Positions 34,021 through 43,855 are shown, counted from the first letter of the stretch. The stretch: DNA of 64,000 nt from Caulobacter endophyticus (GCF_003116815.1 NZ_QDKQ01000056.1:62001-126000), one strand, 5' to 3'. Notes: generated from the letters alone by a model not told the origin. Numbers and translations are program-made.

Positions 34021-35747
34021 GCGGCCTCGGCCTCCTCGAGCACGCGCACCAGCACGGCGTGAAGGGCGGCGACCTCGAACGGCTTCTCGACGAAATCCTG
34101 CATGCCGGCGGCCCGGCATGCGGCGATGTCGCCCTCGCCCACCGCGCCGGTGACGGCGATCACCGGCGTGTCGCGGTTCAGTCCCTCGGCGCGCAGGCGG
34201 CGGGTGGTGTCCAGACCGTCGAGACCGGGCATGTTGACGTCCATCAGTATGGCGTCGAAGCGGGTCTCGCCCGCAAACAGAATGGCCGTCTCGCCGTCGG
34301 CGGCCAAGGCGACCTCCAAGCCGAAAGCTTCCAGCACCTGGGCCAGGGTGCGGCGGTTGATCTCGTGGTCGTCGACCACCAGAACCTTCGGCGTGTCGGA
34401 GAAGCCGTCGGCGGGCGCGTCCAGCGGTTCAGGCGTCGGCGGCTCCTCGCCCTCGGGCGCCGGGAGCGTCAGGACGAAACGCGCGCCGCGCCCCTCGCCC
34501 GACTCCGCGGTCAGGTCTCCGCCCATCAGGCGCGACAGATCACGGCTGATCGCCAGGCCAAGGCCGGTGCCGCCGAAGGTGCGCGCGGTGTCGGCGCCCA
34601 GTTGGTCATAGGCCGTGAACAGCCGCGCCAGTTGCTCGGGGCCAAAACCTGGCCCGGTGTCGGTGACCGCCAGGGCAAGGACGAGGCCGCCTTCGGCGCG
34701 GGCCGCCATGCTCAGCTCGACACAGACCCGGCCCTCCGGCGTGAACTTGATGGCGTTGGACAGAAGGTTGTTGAGCACCTGGCGCAGGCGCACCGGGTCG
34801 CCCTTGATCCAGCGCGGCAGGTGACGCCCGCCCGTGAAGCGCAAGGCCAAGCCCTTGTCGCGCGCCTCGGCCCGCCAGAACCGCAGCGTGTCGCAGATCA
34901 AGGCGCGAGGCGAAAAGTCGATGGACTCGACGCTCATCCGGCCGGCCTCGATCTTGGACAGGTCCAACAGGTCGTTGAGCAGGGCCCGCATCATCACGCC
35001 GGCGTCGGCGATCAGCTCGGCCTTGGCCTTGGGCTGGCCTCCGGTTCCGCGAGCGATCTCGCCGGCCCCGGCCAGGATGGCGCTGAGCGGCGTGCGCAGT
35101 TCGTGGCTGACCATGGCGACGAAAGCGCTCTTGGCGGCGTCGGCGGCCACCGCCTGCTCGCGGCGGATCTCGGCGGCGGCGCGGGCCTCGCGTTCGGCCA
35201 GCAGGGTCTGTCGCGACCAGCCGAAGACCAGCGAGGTGACCAGCACCATCAGCCCGCTGCCGATCAGGAAGGCCTTCACCCCCACGTCGTCGTGATTGCC
35301 GGCCAGGATCGGCGAGGCGAAGAGATAGGCCAGATGTGGCGTGGCGGTGGCGGCGAAGGCCATCCGCGAGCCCTTGGCGCCCATCAGGGCGGTCATCACC
35401 GAGCCGGCTAGCAGCAGAGCGCCGCCCGCCGCGCCGGCGGGCAGGCCCGTCCGCCATAGCGGCACCGCCAGCCAGCCGAACGCGACGGCTAGCAGGAAGT
35501 CCGCGCCCAGGCAGGCGAGCACCCAGCGGGGCGGATTTGCCTCGAATGCGCGCAGGGCCAGGGCCTGGAGACCTTGCGCCGCGAGACAGGCGAAGGCCCA
35601 GGGCAGCATGAAGGAAAAACGCGGCGCCAGGCCGATCGCCGCGCAGACCATCGCGATGACGAAGAGACGCAGAGGAATCTGCTGCCGCAGGGCCTTGGCC
35701 GGCCTTGCATAACTACGCGCGGCCCTGACCGGCCACGGATCCTGCAC
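34017..35747 (-). CDS. Hybrid sensor histidine kinase with C-terminal receiver
   Basis: A membrane-bound two-component sensor kinase. Residues about 1-185 hold several hydrophobic helices (IPLRLFVIAMVCAAIGLAPR; VLACLGADFLLAVAFGWLAV; AGAAGGALLLAGSVMTALMG; AFLIGSGLMVLVTSLVFGW). A HisKA domain follows with FVAMVSHELRTPLSAILAG, a HATPase domain with NLLSNAIKFTPEG, TDTGPGFGPEQL and GTGLGLAISRDLSRLMGG, and a receiver with VLVVDDHEINRRTL, AILMDVNMPGLDG and DFVEKPFE. GTG 35747 (MQDPWPVRAARS) is the likely start; TTG 35759 is an alternative. The 902-residue open frame to 36725 overlaps rnd and is rejected. The ligand and partner are unknown. Confidence 0.85.
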   Translation of the reverse strand: MQDPWPVRAARSYARPAKALRQQIPLRLFVIAMVCAAIGLAPRFSFMLPWAFACLAAQGLQALALRAFEANPPRWVLACLGADFLLAVAFGWLAVPLWRTGLPAGAAGGALLLAGSVMTALMGAKGSRMAFAATATPHLAYLFASPILAGNHDDVGVKAFLIGSGLMVLVTSLVFGWSRQTLLAEREARAAAEIRREQAVAADAAKSAFVAMVSHELRTPLSAILAGAGEIARGTGGQPKAKAELIADAGVMMRALLNDLLDLSKIEAGRMSVESIDFSPRALICDTLRFWRAEARDKGLALRFTGGRHLPRWIKGDPVRLRQVLNNLLSNAIKFTPEGRVCVELSMAARAEGGLVLALAVTDTGPGFGPEQLARLFTAYDQLGADTARTFGGTGLGLAISRDLSRLMGGDLTAESGEGRGARFVLTLPAPEGEEPPTPEPLDAPADGFSDTPKVLVVDDHEINRRTLAQVLEAFGLEVALAADGETAILFAGETRFDAILMDVNMPGLDGLDTTRRLRAEGLNRDTPVIAVTGAVGEGDIAACRAAGMQDFVEKPFEVAALHAVLVRVLEEAEAA

Positions 35748-35962
35748 CGCATACGCCAACTCGACTAAGTCCCCAGCCTTCGGCCGTCCCCACAGCCGAT
35801 TATCTCCGCGACGCTTATAGCGCCCGGAGACCAACAATCGATTTTCAAAGCATGTCGGCCATAAGGCAGCTGTGCCGTCTTGCACAAAGACGACGCCTGC
35901 ACTTCGCGCCAGGGGCTTCGGCGGCGCAACCCTTTTTGAGTCGCGCCGCCGACTGAGCCCGA

Positions 35963-37132
35963 TCAGGCCGGACGCGGGGTCCGGCGAACTTCCACGACGC
36001 GGACCTTGATCCCGTCGAGCACCAGGGCCAGCTCGCCCCGCTTGATCTTCAGGGCGTCGCTGCCGAAGGCCTCGCGACGCCAGCCCTGCAGGGCGGGCGT
36101 GTCGGCCTCGTCGTCGGCCGCGATCTTTTCGAGGTCCGAGACGGTGGCGATCAGCTTGGAGGCCACGCCGGCCTCCTCGGCGCGAGCCTTGAGCAGCACC
36201 TTGAGCAGCTCGACCACGGCGCCGGCCGAAGGCGGCGGCGGCGGGCCGGGCTTGTCGACCACCGGGGCGTAGCCTTCGGGATCGGCCAGGGCGGCCTTGA
36301 TCGCGGCGATCAGGTCGGGACCGAACTTGCTGCCGCCAAAGCCCTTGGGCACGCCGCGCAGGGTGTTGAGACCCTCCAGCGAGGTCGGGGCTTGGGTCGC
36401 CAGCTCGTCGATGGCCTCGTCCTTGAGGATGCGCCCCCGCGGCTGGTCGCGCTGCTGGGCGGTGCGCTCGCGCCAGGCCGAGACCGACTTGAAGACGGCC
36501 AGGTACTTGGCTTGCGTCTTGCGAGGACGCAGGCGGCGCCAGGCCTTCTCGGGGTCGACGTCGTAGGCGGCCGGATCGCTCAGCGCCTTCATCTCCTCCT
36601 CGACCCAGGCCAGACGGCCCGATTCTTCGAGGCGATCGCGCAGGACCGGGAACAGCCGCGCCAGGTGCGTCACGTCGGCCAGGGCGTAGGCCAGCTGGGC
36701 GTCGGTCAGCGGACGGCGGGCCCAATCAGTGAAGCGGCTCGACTTGTCGATCTCGATCTTCAGCATCTGGCGCACGAGGGCGTCATAGGCGATCTGTTCG
36801 CCGAAGCCCGCGGCCATGCCGGCCACCTGGGTGTCGAACAGGGGCGTGGGCATCGCCTTCAGATTATTGAAGATCTCGACGTCCTGACGGGCGGCGTGAA
36901 ACACCTTCAAGAGGGTCTCGTCACGCATCAGCTCGAGCAGAGGCTCGAGGTCGAGGCCGTCCGCGAGCGGGTCGATCACCGCGTCGGAAACGGGCGAAGC
37001 GACCTGAATCAAGCAGAGCTTGGGCCAATAGGTGGTCTCGCGCATGAACTCGGTGTCCACGGCGATGAAGGGCTGCCCCTTCAAACCATTACAGAACTCC
37101 GCCAGCTCGGCGGTGGTGGTGATCGGCGTCAT
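35963..37132 (-). CDS. rnd: Ribonuclease D
   Basis: A 3'-5' exonuclease that trims tRNA and other small RNAs. The 389-residue protein has the DEDDy motifs: [20 protein letters not shown] (Exo I), [15 protein letters not shown] (Exo II) and [20 protein letters not shown] (Exo III, Tyr). Two HRDC-like helical domains follow ([20 protein letters not shown] with [12 protein letters not shown]). The ATG at 37132 gives [14 protein letters not shown]; the ribosome site is weak. It is a separate minus-strand gene, with 215 bases before the next gene (35748-35962) in which no gene or strong signal was found. Confidence 0.93.
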   Translation of the reverse strand: MTPITTTAELAEFCNGLKGQPFIAVDTEFMRETTYWPKLCLIQVASPVSDAVIDPLADGLDLEPLLELMRDETLLKVFHAARQDVEIFNNLKAMPTPLFDTQVAGMAAGFGEQIAYDALVRQMLKIEIDKSSRFTDWARRPLTDAQLAYALADVTHLARLFPVLRDRLEESGRLAWVEEEMKALSDPAAYDVDPEKAWRRLRPRKTQAKYLAVFKSVSAWRERTAQQRDQPRGRILKDEAIDELATQAPTSLEGLNTLRGVPKGFGGSKFGPDLIAAIKAALADPEGYAPVVDKPGPPPPPSAGAVVELLKVLLKARAEEAGVASKLIATVSDLEKIAADDEADTPALQGWRREAFGSDALKIKRGELALVLDGIKVRVVEVRRTPRPA

Positions 37133-37245
37133 CGGCTGCTAATAGCCTCGCGCACCCCCGAGTCTGCAAGCGTCAAGCGTTGCGGAGCAGCCACTTTTCT
37201 GTCCCAAAGCGCCAAACAAGGGTCGCCGAGGGCCTGGAACCACAG

Positions 37246-38294
<1,049 letters not shown>

Positions 38295-38295
<1 letters not shown>

Positions 38296-38876
38296 TGAAG
38301 GCCAAGACCAAGGTCGCCGCCCTGATCTCTGGCCGGGGCTCCAACATGGAGGCCCTGGTCCGCGCCGCCCAGGACCCGGCCTGCCCGTTCGAGATCGCCC
38401 TGGTGCTGGCCAACAAGGCCGACGCTGGCGGTCTCGCGACGGCTGAAGCTGCCGGGATCGAGGCGCTGTGCGTGCCGAGCAAGCCGTTCGGCAAGGATCG
38501 CGAGGCCCATGAACGCGCGGTCGACGCCGCCCTGCGCGAGCGCGGCGTCGAGGTCATCGCCCTGGCCGGCTACATGCGGATTCTCACGCCCTTCCTGGTC
38601 GACGCCTGGGAAGGCCGGATGCTGAACATCCACCCCTCGCTGCTGCCGAAATATCCGGGCCTCGACACCCATGCCCGCGCCATCGCCGCGGGAGACACCG
38701 AAGCCGGCTGCACGGTGCATCTGGTCACGGCCGGCGTGGACGAGGGTCCGATCCTGGGTCAGGCCCGCGTGGCGATCGAGGCCGGCGATGACGATCATGC
38801 GCTGGCCGCCCGGGTGCTGAAGGAAGAGCACAGGCTCTATCCGGCGGTGCTGGCGGAGTTCGTGCGGGGGCTTTGA
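38295..38876 (+). CDS. purN: Phosphoribosylglycinamide formyltransferase
   Basis: PurN transfers a formyl group from 10-formyl-THF to GAR. The 193-residue protein has SGRGSNMEALVRAAQ at the start (phosphate-binding loop), LAGYMRILTPFLVDAWEG, the catalytic MLNIHPSLLPKYPGLDTH and GCTVHLVTAGVDEGPIL, with the conserved Asn, His and Asp. Its ATG at 38295 overlaps the purM stop. A terminator-like hairpin overlaps its stop codon (38875-38893), so purMN form a two-gene operon. Confidence 0.96.
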
Positions 38877-38901
38877 GGGCGGTTTTCGCCCTCGGCTTTT
38901 G
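38875..38901 (+). terminator. Terminator-like hairpin after purN
   Basis: GAGGGCG-GTTTT-CGCCCTC, overlapping the purN stop codon, is followed by GGCTTTTGC. The stem is 7 bp, and the toxin-antitoxin pair begins 18 bases later. Confidence 0.5.
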
Positions 38902-38918
38902 CATGATAGGTTCGGCGC

Positions 38919-39098
38919 ATGAAGCCCGAGCCCTCCATCTTCGACGAGATCGATGAAGACGCCGACGCTCGGCGCTATGCCGAGGCGATGGACGACATCG
39001 CGGCCGGCCGGCTGATCCCCAATGACGAGGTCTGCGCCTGGCTGGAAAGCTGGGGCACGCCTGACGAGAAGCCGGCGCCGGCCTCATGGTTCAAGTAG
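38919..39098 (+). CDS. Antitoxin of a RelE/ParE-type pair, 59 aa
   Basis: This short acidic ORF reads MKPEPSIFDEIDEDADARRY followed by AEAMDDIAAGRLIPNDEVCA and WLESWGTPDEKPAP, ending FK. The pattern 'A-D-I-A-A-G-R-x-x-x-x-x-E-V-x-x-W-L-x-S-W-G' is typical of small antitoxins paired with RelE/ParE toxins in Caulobacter and other alphaproteobacteria. Translation of the toxin starts inside it (39086), 13 bases before its stop, so the two are coupled. It has no separate DNA-binding fold that I can identify by eye, so the repressor function is inferred from the pairing. Confidence 0.75.
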   Translation: MKPEPSIFDEIDEDADARRYAEAMDDIAAGRLIPNDEVCAWLESWGTPDEKPAPASWFK

Positions 39099-39358
39099 TC
39101 TGGACCCGTAGCGCGGCGTCCGACCTGCGCGCGATCCAGACCTATGTCGCGGAATTCAGTCCGCTCGCCGCCCAGCGCCTGGCCTCACGGCTGATCGCTG
39201 CAGCGCGCAGCCTCGAAAGCTCGCCAGACCGAGGTCGCGCCATCAGTCGCGGAAGGCGCGAACTGATGGTCATTCCGCCCTATCTGATCCGCTACGTCTC
39301 GCAACCCGATCGCGTGGTGATCCTGGAGATCCGCCACGGGGCGCGCGAGCCGGACTGA
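39086..39358 (+). CDS. RelE/ParE-family toxin, 90 aa
   Basis: The protein opens MVQVVWTRSAASDLRAIQTY and continues VAEFSPLAAQRLASRLIAA, RSLESSPDRGRAISRGRREL, MVIPPYLIRYVSQPDRVVIL, ending EIRHGAREPD. The helix-helix-strands layout, the 'P-x-x-GR' loop, the 'YLIRY' strand and the terminal 'ILxIRHGAR' are hallmarks of the ParE/RelE superfamily. ParE inhibits gyrase and RelE cuts mRNA; which it is cannot be told from the sequence, but the HGAR ending is more common in ParE. A bidirectional terminator follows. Confidence 0.88.
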   Translation: MVQVVWTRSAASDLRAIQTYVAEFSPLAAQRLASRLIAAARSLESSPDRGRAISRGRRELMVIPPYLIRYVSQPDRVVILEIRHGAREPD

Positions 39359-39365
39359 GCCCAGA

Positions 39366-39405
39366 AAACAAAAAGGCCGGCGGGTCGCCCCGCCGGCCTT
39401 TTCGC
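39366..39405. terminator. Bidirectional intrinsic terminator (toxin and ndk)
   Basis: AAGGCCGGCGGG-TCG-CCCCGCCGGCCTT is flanked by A-rich sequence on the left (AAAACAAAAA) and TTTTCG on the right. It can end both the plus-strand toxin transcript and the minus-strand ndk transcript. Confidence 0.8.
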
Positions 39406-39425
39406 TAGCCTAAAGCCCGGAAGCC

Positions 39426-39845
39426 TTAGCCGACGATGTCGGCGTCGGTGAAGAACTGGGCGATTTCGATGCCGGCGTTCTCGAGGCTGTCCGAACCGTG
39501 GACCGAGTTTTCGCCGATCGACAGGGCGAACAGCTTGCGGATGGTGCCTTCGGCGGCGTTGTCCGGGTTCGTGGCGCCCATGACTTCGCGGTACTTGGCC
39601 ACGGCGCCTTCGGCTTCCAGGACCTGCACGACGACCGGCTCGGCGGTCATCTGGGCGACGAGTTCACCGTAGAACGGGCGCTCGGCGTGGACTTCGTAGA
39701 ACTTCTTGGCCTGAGCTTCGGTCAGGTGGACGCGGCGCTGGGCGACGATGCGCAGACCGGCTTCCTCGATCACGGCGTTGATCTTGCCGGTGATGTTGCG
39801 GCGGGTCGCGTCGGGCTTGATGATCGAGAAGGTACGTTCGGTCAT
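39426..39845 (-). CDS. ndk: Nucleoside diphosphate kinase
   Basis: Transfers the gamma phosphate between nucleoside triphosphates and diphosphates. The 139-residue protein matches NDK along its length: [57 protein letters not shown] and the active-site histidine in [20 protein letters not shown]. The ATG at 39845 lies 46 bases from a good -10 box. It is monocistronic between a promoter on its left end and the bidirectional terminator. Confidence 0.97.
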   Translation of the reverse strand: MTERTFSIIKPDATRRNITGKINAVIEEAGLRIVAQRRVHLTEAQAKKFYEVHAERPFYGELVAQMTAEPVVVQVLEAEGAVAKYREVMGATNPDNAAEGTIRKLFALSIGENSVHGSDSLENAGIEIAQFFTDADIVG

Positions 39846-39890
39846 TCCGAAAATCTCACAGAGAAAGTTTGTGAATTGGGAGGTTGCGGG

Positions 39891-39919
39891 CTTATAGCCG
39901 GGCGCCTCCTCGCCGCCAA
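39891..39919 (-). promoter_or_regulatory. ndk promoter
   Basis: On the minus strand TTGGCG (39914-39919) and TATAAG (39891-39896) are separated by exactly 17 bases, 45 bases before the ndk start codon. This is a housekeeping sigma-factor type promoter that overlaps the 5' region of the divergent ABC-F gene. Confidence 0.6.
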
Positions 39920-39934
39920 CCCCGCGTTCCCAAC

Positions 39935-41806
39935 ATGCTTCAGATCAACGACCTTACTTTCGACGCCTGGGGACGCCGCTTCTTCGAGAAGGCGACCGTC
40001 AGCCTGCCGCCGGGCGCCAAGGTCGGCCTGATCGGCCGCAACGGCGTAGGCAAGTCGACGCTGTTCAAGCTGATCCTGGGCCATCTGGTGGCGGCCGGCG
40101 ACGAGATCAGCCTGCCCAGGAACGCCCGCATCGGTTCGGTGGACCAGGAGCACCCGGCCACGCCCGTCTCCCTGCTCGACACGGTGCTGGAGGCCGACGA
40201 GGAGCGTCACGGCCTGCTGACCCGCCTGGAGACCGCCGATCCCGAGGAGATGGGCGAGATCTGGGGCCGGCTGATCGAGATCGACTCCGACAGCGCCCCC
40301 TCGCGGGCCTCGGAAATCCTGGCCGGCCTTGGTTTCAGCCAGGACGACCTGCAACGGCCGATGAGCGAGTTCTCGGGCGGCTGGCGCATGCGCGTGGCCC
40401 TGGCCGCGGCCCTGTTCGCCGAGCCCGACATGCTGCTGCTGGACGAGCCGACGAACTATCTCGACCTGGAAGGCGCCCTCTGGCTGGAAGCGCGGCTCAA
40501 GAAGTATCCGCACACCGCCCTGATCGTCAGCCACGACCGCGAACTGCTCAACAACAGCTGCACCCACATGCTGCACCTGGCCGGCGGCAAGCTGGAGCTC
40601 TACACCGGCGGATACGACGACTTCGAAAAGCGCCGCGCCGAGAAGGCCCGCCTGCAACTTTCCGCCAAGGCCAAGCAGGACGCCGAGCGCGCCCACCTGC
40701 AGGCCTTCGTCGACCGCTTCAAGGCCAAGGCCTCGAAGGCGGCCCAGGCCCAGTCGCGGATGAAGCGCCTGGCCAAGATGGAGCCGGTGGCGACCACCAT
40801 CGAGGAGCGCGTCGCGCCCTTCACCCTGCCCTCGCCGCCCAAGCCCCTGGCCCCGCCGCTGATCCGGCTGGAGAAGGCCGACGTCGGCTACGAGGCTGGT
40901 CGCGCGATCCTGAAGAACCTAAACCTGCGCATGGACCTGGACGACCGCATCGGTCTCCTGGGCGTTAACGGCGCGGGCAAGTCGACCTTCGCCAAGATGA
41001 TCGCCGGCGCGCTGGACATCCAGAAGGGCGAGCTGCACCGCGACAAAAAGATGAAGGTCGGCTGGTTCCACCAGCACCAGATCGAGGCGATGGATCCCAA
41101 CGACACGCCGCTGGAGATCGTCCGCCGCGCCATGCCCGAGGCCAGCGAATCCTCGCGGCGCTCGCGCCTGGCCCAGTGGGGCCTGAACTTCGACAAGCAG
41201 GACACCACCGTCGGCAACCTGTCGGGCGGCGAGCGCGCCCGCCTGCTGCTGAACCTCGTGGCCATGGACGCCCCGCATGTCCTGATCCTCGACGAACCGA
41301 CCAACCACCTCGATATCGACAGCCGCCGGGCCCTGCTCGACGCGCTGAACGACTACGAGGGCGCGGTGCTGCTGATCACCCACGACCGCTCGCTGATGGA
41401 GCTGGTGGCCGACCGCCTGTGGCTGGCGGCCGACGGCAAGGTGGTTCCCTTCGACGGCGACATGGACGACTACGCCAAGTTCGTGCTCGAACGCGCCAAG
41501 CAGGCGGTGAAGCCCACGCAGGTCGCCCGCGAGCCGGCCAAGGCGCCCGCCTCCGCCCCGGCTCCCAAGAAGGTCGCCGTCGAGCCCCTGCGCCGCAAGG
41601 TCGAGGCCGCCGAGCAGGTGATGAACCGCAAGACCCGGGACCTGGCCGAGCTGGAAGCCCAGCTGGCCGACCCGCAGCTCTACGTGAAGACCCCGGCCAA
41701 GGTGCCGGAGCTGGAGAAGCGCCGCGACAACGCCAAGGCCAAGCTCGACGAGGCCGAGGCCGCCTGGATGGAGCTGGCCGAGCAGCTGGCGGACGCCGAA
41801 GGCTGA
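39935..41806 (+). CDS. ABC-F family ATPase (Uup/ribosome-associated type)
   Basis: ABC-F proteins bind the ribosome and have no membrane domain. The 623-residue protein has two ATPase cassettes: first [39 protein letters not shown] and [14 protein letters not shown]; second [35 protein letters not shown] and [21 protein letters not shown] linker coiled coil lies at about residues 230-280, and a C-terminal coiled coil (about 555-620, [20 protein letters not shown]) resembles Uup. The ATG at 39935 ([16 protein letters not shown]) is favoured over an upstream frame extension of 17 codons. It is divergent from ndk. Confidence 0.92.
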   Translation: MLQINDLTFDAWGRRFFEKATVSLPPGAKVGLIGRNGVGKSTLFKLILGHLVAAGDEISLPRNARIGSVDQEHPATPVSLLDTVLEADEERHGLLTRLETADPEEMGEIWGRLIEIDSDSAPSRASEILAGLGFSQDDLQRPMSEFSGGWRMRVALAAALFAEPDMLLLDEPTNYLDLEGALWLEARLKKYPHTALIVSHDRELLNNSCTHMLHLAGGKLELYTGGYDDFEKRRAEKARLQLSAKAKQDAERAHLQAFVDRFKAKASKAAQAQSRMKRLAKMEPVATTIEERVAPFTLPSPPKPLAPPLIRLEKADVGYEAGRAILKNLNLRMDLDDRIGLLGVNGAGKSTFAKMIAGALDIQKGELHRDKKMKVGWFHQHQIEAMDPNDTPLEIVRRAMPEASESSRRSRLAQWGLNFDKQDTTVGNLSGGERARLLLNLVAMDAPHVLILDEPTNHLDIDSRRALLDALNDYEGAVLLITHDRSLMELVADRLWLAADGKVVPFDGDMDDYAKFVLERAKQAVKPTQVAREPAKAPASAPAPKKVAVEPLRRKVEAAEQVMNRKTRDLAELEAQLADPQLYVKTPAKVPELEKRRDNAKAKLDEAEAAWMELAEQLADAEG

Positions 41807-41855
41807 GGCTGCCTGGAAACAACTTTCGGTAAACGCCGGTAAACCAAGAGCTTTA

Positions 41856-41891
41856 GCCGTATCGACAGACCTCGCGGGTTATCGATACGGC
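41856..41891. promoter_or_regulatory. 10-bp inverted repeat touching the start codon at 41893
   Basis: GCCGTATCGA (41856-41865) and TCGATACGGC (41882-41891) are perfect complements around a 16-base spacer, and the ATG follows one base later. No Shine-Dalgarno is visible in between. In RNA this would be a stable hairpin over the initiation region; in DNA it could be an operator. Confidence 0.5.
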
Positions 41892-41892
41892 C

Positions 41893-42303
41893 ATGACCGC
41901 CGCCCTTTCCAGCCGCAACCACGTCGTCGCCAACCCCGAAGGGCTGTCGGCTTCCTGCGTGCTGGAAGCCTTCGCGGCCTGGCTCGACCAGCGCCTGGCC
42001 GAGGCCACGCGGCTGGAGATGGACCTGGCCTTCCGCGACCGTCCGTTCGACGTCGAGATCGGCCGCACGCCGGCCCTGGTGGGCTGGGAGCACCGCTATC
42101 TCGCGCCGGGCGCCGCGGCGCCCAAGGGCAAGATGTGGACCGTCTATCGCCTGCACGACCAGACGGGCCGGCCCAGCGAACTGGCGACCGCCCGCGCCCA
42201 GGCCGACACGCTGGAGGACCTGACGCCGCTGCTCGGCGAGCTCGGCTATCTGGGCGTCTTCGACGGCGAGGCGGCGATGTTCCCGGGCCTGGGCAAGCGC
42301 TAA
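41893..42303 (+). CDS. Hypothetical protein, 136 aa
   Basis: Soluble protein with no recognised domain. Segments: MTAALSSRNHVVANPEGLSA, LEAFAAWLDQRLAEATRLEM (helix), FRDRPFDVEIGRTPALVGWE and HRYLAPGAAAPKGKMWTVYR (strands), and a helical end EDLTPLLGELGYLGVFDGE. Third-position GC is strong. The gene lacks a normal ribosome site and starts right after the inverted repeat at 41856, hinting at special translation control or a leaderless message. Its stop overlaps the convergent gene at 42300 by four bases. Confidence 0.6.
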   Translation: MTAALSSRNHVVANPEGLSASCVLEAFAAWLDQRLAEATRLEMDLAFRDRPFDVEIGRTPALVGWEHRYLAPGAAAPKGKMWTVYRLHDQTGRPSELATARAQADTLEDLTPLLGELGYLGVFDGEAAMFPGLGKR

Positions 42304-42623
42304 ACCGATTTTCGGCGGGCCTCGGCCGCCTTCATCGCCTTGGCGATACCGGGCCAAGCCTGCTTGCGCGGCAGGCTCAGGGCTTCGAGGTGGATGTTGC
42401 GGACGCTGGTCCAGCAGCGGATGCCCTCCGCGATCTCCTCGCGGAAACTGGCCATTTCCTCGGCCGGCGCCTCGTGCGCGACGCTTTCGACCTCGCGGGT
42501 TATCTTCTGCAGCCGCTCGATGATGTCGTCGCAGGCCGCGATCGTCCGCTGATGGGTGCGATCAACGGGCTTGCCGTTGGGCGCGCGACGCAGGCGGCTA
42601 CGCGGGGGCTTGGACTTGGGCAT
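42300..42623 (-). CDS. Hypothetical basic/coiled-coil protein, 107 aa
   Basis: Opens MPKSKPPRSRLRRAPNGKPV (very basic, disordered) and continues with two helices, RTIAACDDIIERLQKITREV and EMASFREEIAEGIRCWTSVR, then ALSLPRKQAWPGIAKAMKAA. The basic tail suggests nucleic-acid contact, but no known domain is visible. The ATG at 42623 is the first available start. Its 5' side faces the gene-free block 42624-43516, which contains two palindromic repeats and structured element B and no supported gene. Confidence 0.6.
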   Translation of the reverse strand: MPKSKPPRSRLRRAPNGKPVDRTHQRTIAACDDIIERLQKITREVESVAHEAPAEEMASFREEIAEGIRCWTSVRNIHLEALSLPRKQAWPGIAKAMKAAEARRKSV

Positions 42624-42641
42624 GGGGGTCTCCGCTTTGAT

Positions 42642-42768
42642 CCTTCTCCCCCTGCGGGAGAAGGTGTCGGCGTAGCCGACGGATGAGGGGTCGCGCGGGC
42701 GGTTCTGAGAGACCCCTCACCCGACCCCCGCTTTCGCGGGGCCCACCCTCTCGCTCAAGGGGAGAGGG
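42642..42768. repeat. Palindromic intergenic repeat (CCCTCTCCC family), copy 2
   Basis: CCTTCTCCCCCTGCGGGAGAAGG at the left, GTGTCGGCGTAGCCGAC, GAGGGGTCGCGCG, CTTTCGCGGGG and CCCTCTCGCTCAAGGGGAG follow in the same order as in 4685-4813. The two copies are clearly related and diverged mainly in loops. Confidence 0.6.
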
Positions 42769-42799
42769 CATGGAGAGGCGATCTCCCGTGAAATCTCAC

Positions 42800-43308
42800 G
42801 AAAGCTGATGGGGAGGCGCGGAGCGGCCGGGCGGAGCCCGGAGACCGTGTGTTTGTTTAGCGTTTCGGCTTCGTCGACCGCTCCGCCGCATCATTGGCTC
42901 GAAGGACCGGGGGCGTAGGTCTCTTTCAACCGTTGGCCCGGCTAGCCCTCGGACGGGCAGGATCGACAGCCCCGCGGTAATCCGGCGCGGCCTCGGCTGA
43001 TCCTGTTAGGCCGGTTTGAACGTTCCCGGCCCTGTCGACCCGCTCGCAGCATCATGGACGGCTTGGCGGCCCAATCACGCCCGTGAGCGCTCCTGCAAAC
43101 CCGCCTTCCCACGACGCTTCCAGCGGCCCCGCTCGATGCGGTCCTCGCCACGCTTGGGCCGGTACCAAGAGCCCTCCCCATGGCGGGGACGGTTTGATTA
43201 TGGCTCAGGGCTGGGCGCGTCTGATGGAATTGGATGAGAAAGTTATAGGGGATTGATCGGGTTCAGGAGTTTTCGCTGAACGCCGGGGATACACGCTGCT
43301 CTATCCCC
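42800..43308. repeat. Long structured intergenic element, copy B (related to 2143-2625)
   Basis: Left nested stem: GCGGAGCGG (42818-42826) pairs with CCGCTCCGC (42878-42886), enclosing CCGGGC-GGA-GCCCGG (42827-42841). The outer arms differ in sequence from copy A yet pair perfectly in both. The right 113 bases match copy A at about 87 positions and end in GGGGATA/TATCCCC (43285-43291 with 43302-43308). Both copies are in the same orientation. Minus-strand translation from GTG 43294 gives a 29-residue ORF that resembles the copy A frame from 2611 (18 of 29 identical by hand). Element function is unknown. Confidence 0.65.
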
Positions 43309-43316
43309 ATAACCGG

Positions 43317-43447
43317 GAACCTCCCCCTGTGGGGGAGGCGATCGCGTAGCGATCGGTGGGGGGTGTTGGTGATGACTTTCCACGACCTCGGAAGCTGAGA
43401 ACTTCCCCCCACCGGCCTTCGGCCGCCTCCCCCACAGGGGGAGGTTC
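43317..43447. repeat. Palindromic repeat with 22-bp perfect arms
   Basis: GAACCTCCCCCTGTGGGGGA plus GG (43317-43338) is the exact reverse complement of 43426-43447. Inside are CGATCGCGTAGCGATCG and a CCGGCCTTCGGCCG hairpin. It resembles the GGGGGAG repeats at 1972 and 2748. Such cruciform DNA is common between genes of these bacteria. Confidence 0.7.
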
Positions 43448-43516
43448 CTCTTGATCGCCTTCCTCGCCCTTGCGGCGAGGGAGGCGGAGTTGGGCGAGCT
43501 TAGGACAGTCTCGTGA

Positions 43517-43855
43517 TCACCCGCACTTCACCTGCTGGACCACGCCCGTATCCGGATTGAACAGGATGTTCAGGCGGTCGGCGCGGTAGTCCATGGTCAC
43601 CGGACAGGTGGTGCAGGCCACGCGCCAGCGTGACGGATCGACCGGCGCTGGCAGGGCCGTGCGGTTCTTGCCGACGAAGGCCTGCGCTTCCTTCAGGCCG
43701 CACTGGTCCTTCTCGGGCGCCGGGGGCTTAGGCAGGGCGATGGCCGGCGGGGCCACGGGGGTCTCGGGCGGCGGGGGCGGCGCGGGTTCAGGCGTGCTGG
43801 TCGAGCAGGCCGCCAGGACCATGGCAGCGCCCAGAACCATAAGAAGCCGCTTCAT
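43517..43855 (-). CDS. Lipoprotein, peptidase inhibitor I78-like
   Basis: The ATG at 43855 gives a lipoprotein signal (MKRLLMVLGAAMVLAACSTS, lipobox LAAC). A proline-rich linker (about 20-50) follows, then a compact domain: CGLKEAQAFVGKNRTALPAP, SRWRVACTTCPVTMDYRADR and LNILFNPDTGVVQQVKCG. The 'CG...FIGK...LP...VTxDYRxDRLNI' pattern is the I78 (elastase-inhibitor-like) family. It is likely anchored in the outer membrane. Its start overlaps the holC stop (ATGA), so it is translationally coupled to a DNA polymerase subunit, an odd pairing. Confidence 0.82.
   Translation of the reverse strand: MKRLLMVLGAAMVLAACSTSTPEPAPPPPPETPVAPPAIALPKPPAPEKDQCGLKEAQAFVGKNRTALPAPVDPSRWRVACTTCPVTMDYRADRLNILFNPDTGVVQQVKCG

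Noticed and set aside
34017..36725. 902-residue histidine kinase fused to an upstream domain
   Set aside because: The N-terminal extension runs through an intergenic gap and antisense-free frame of rnd; membrane helices begin only after 35747.
43016..43237. 73-residue ORF in structured element B
   Set aside because: It is in a different frame from the conserved tail and lies over structured non-coding DNA.
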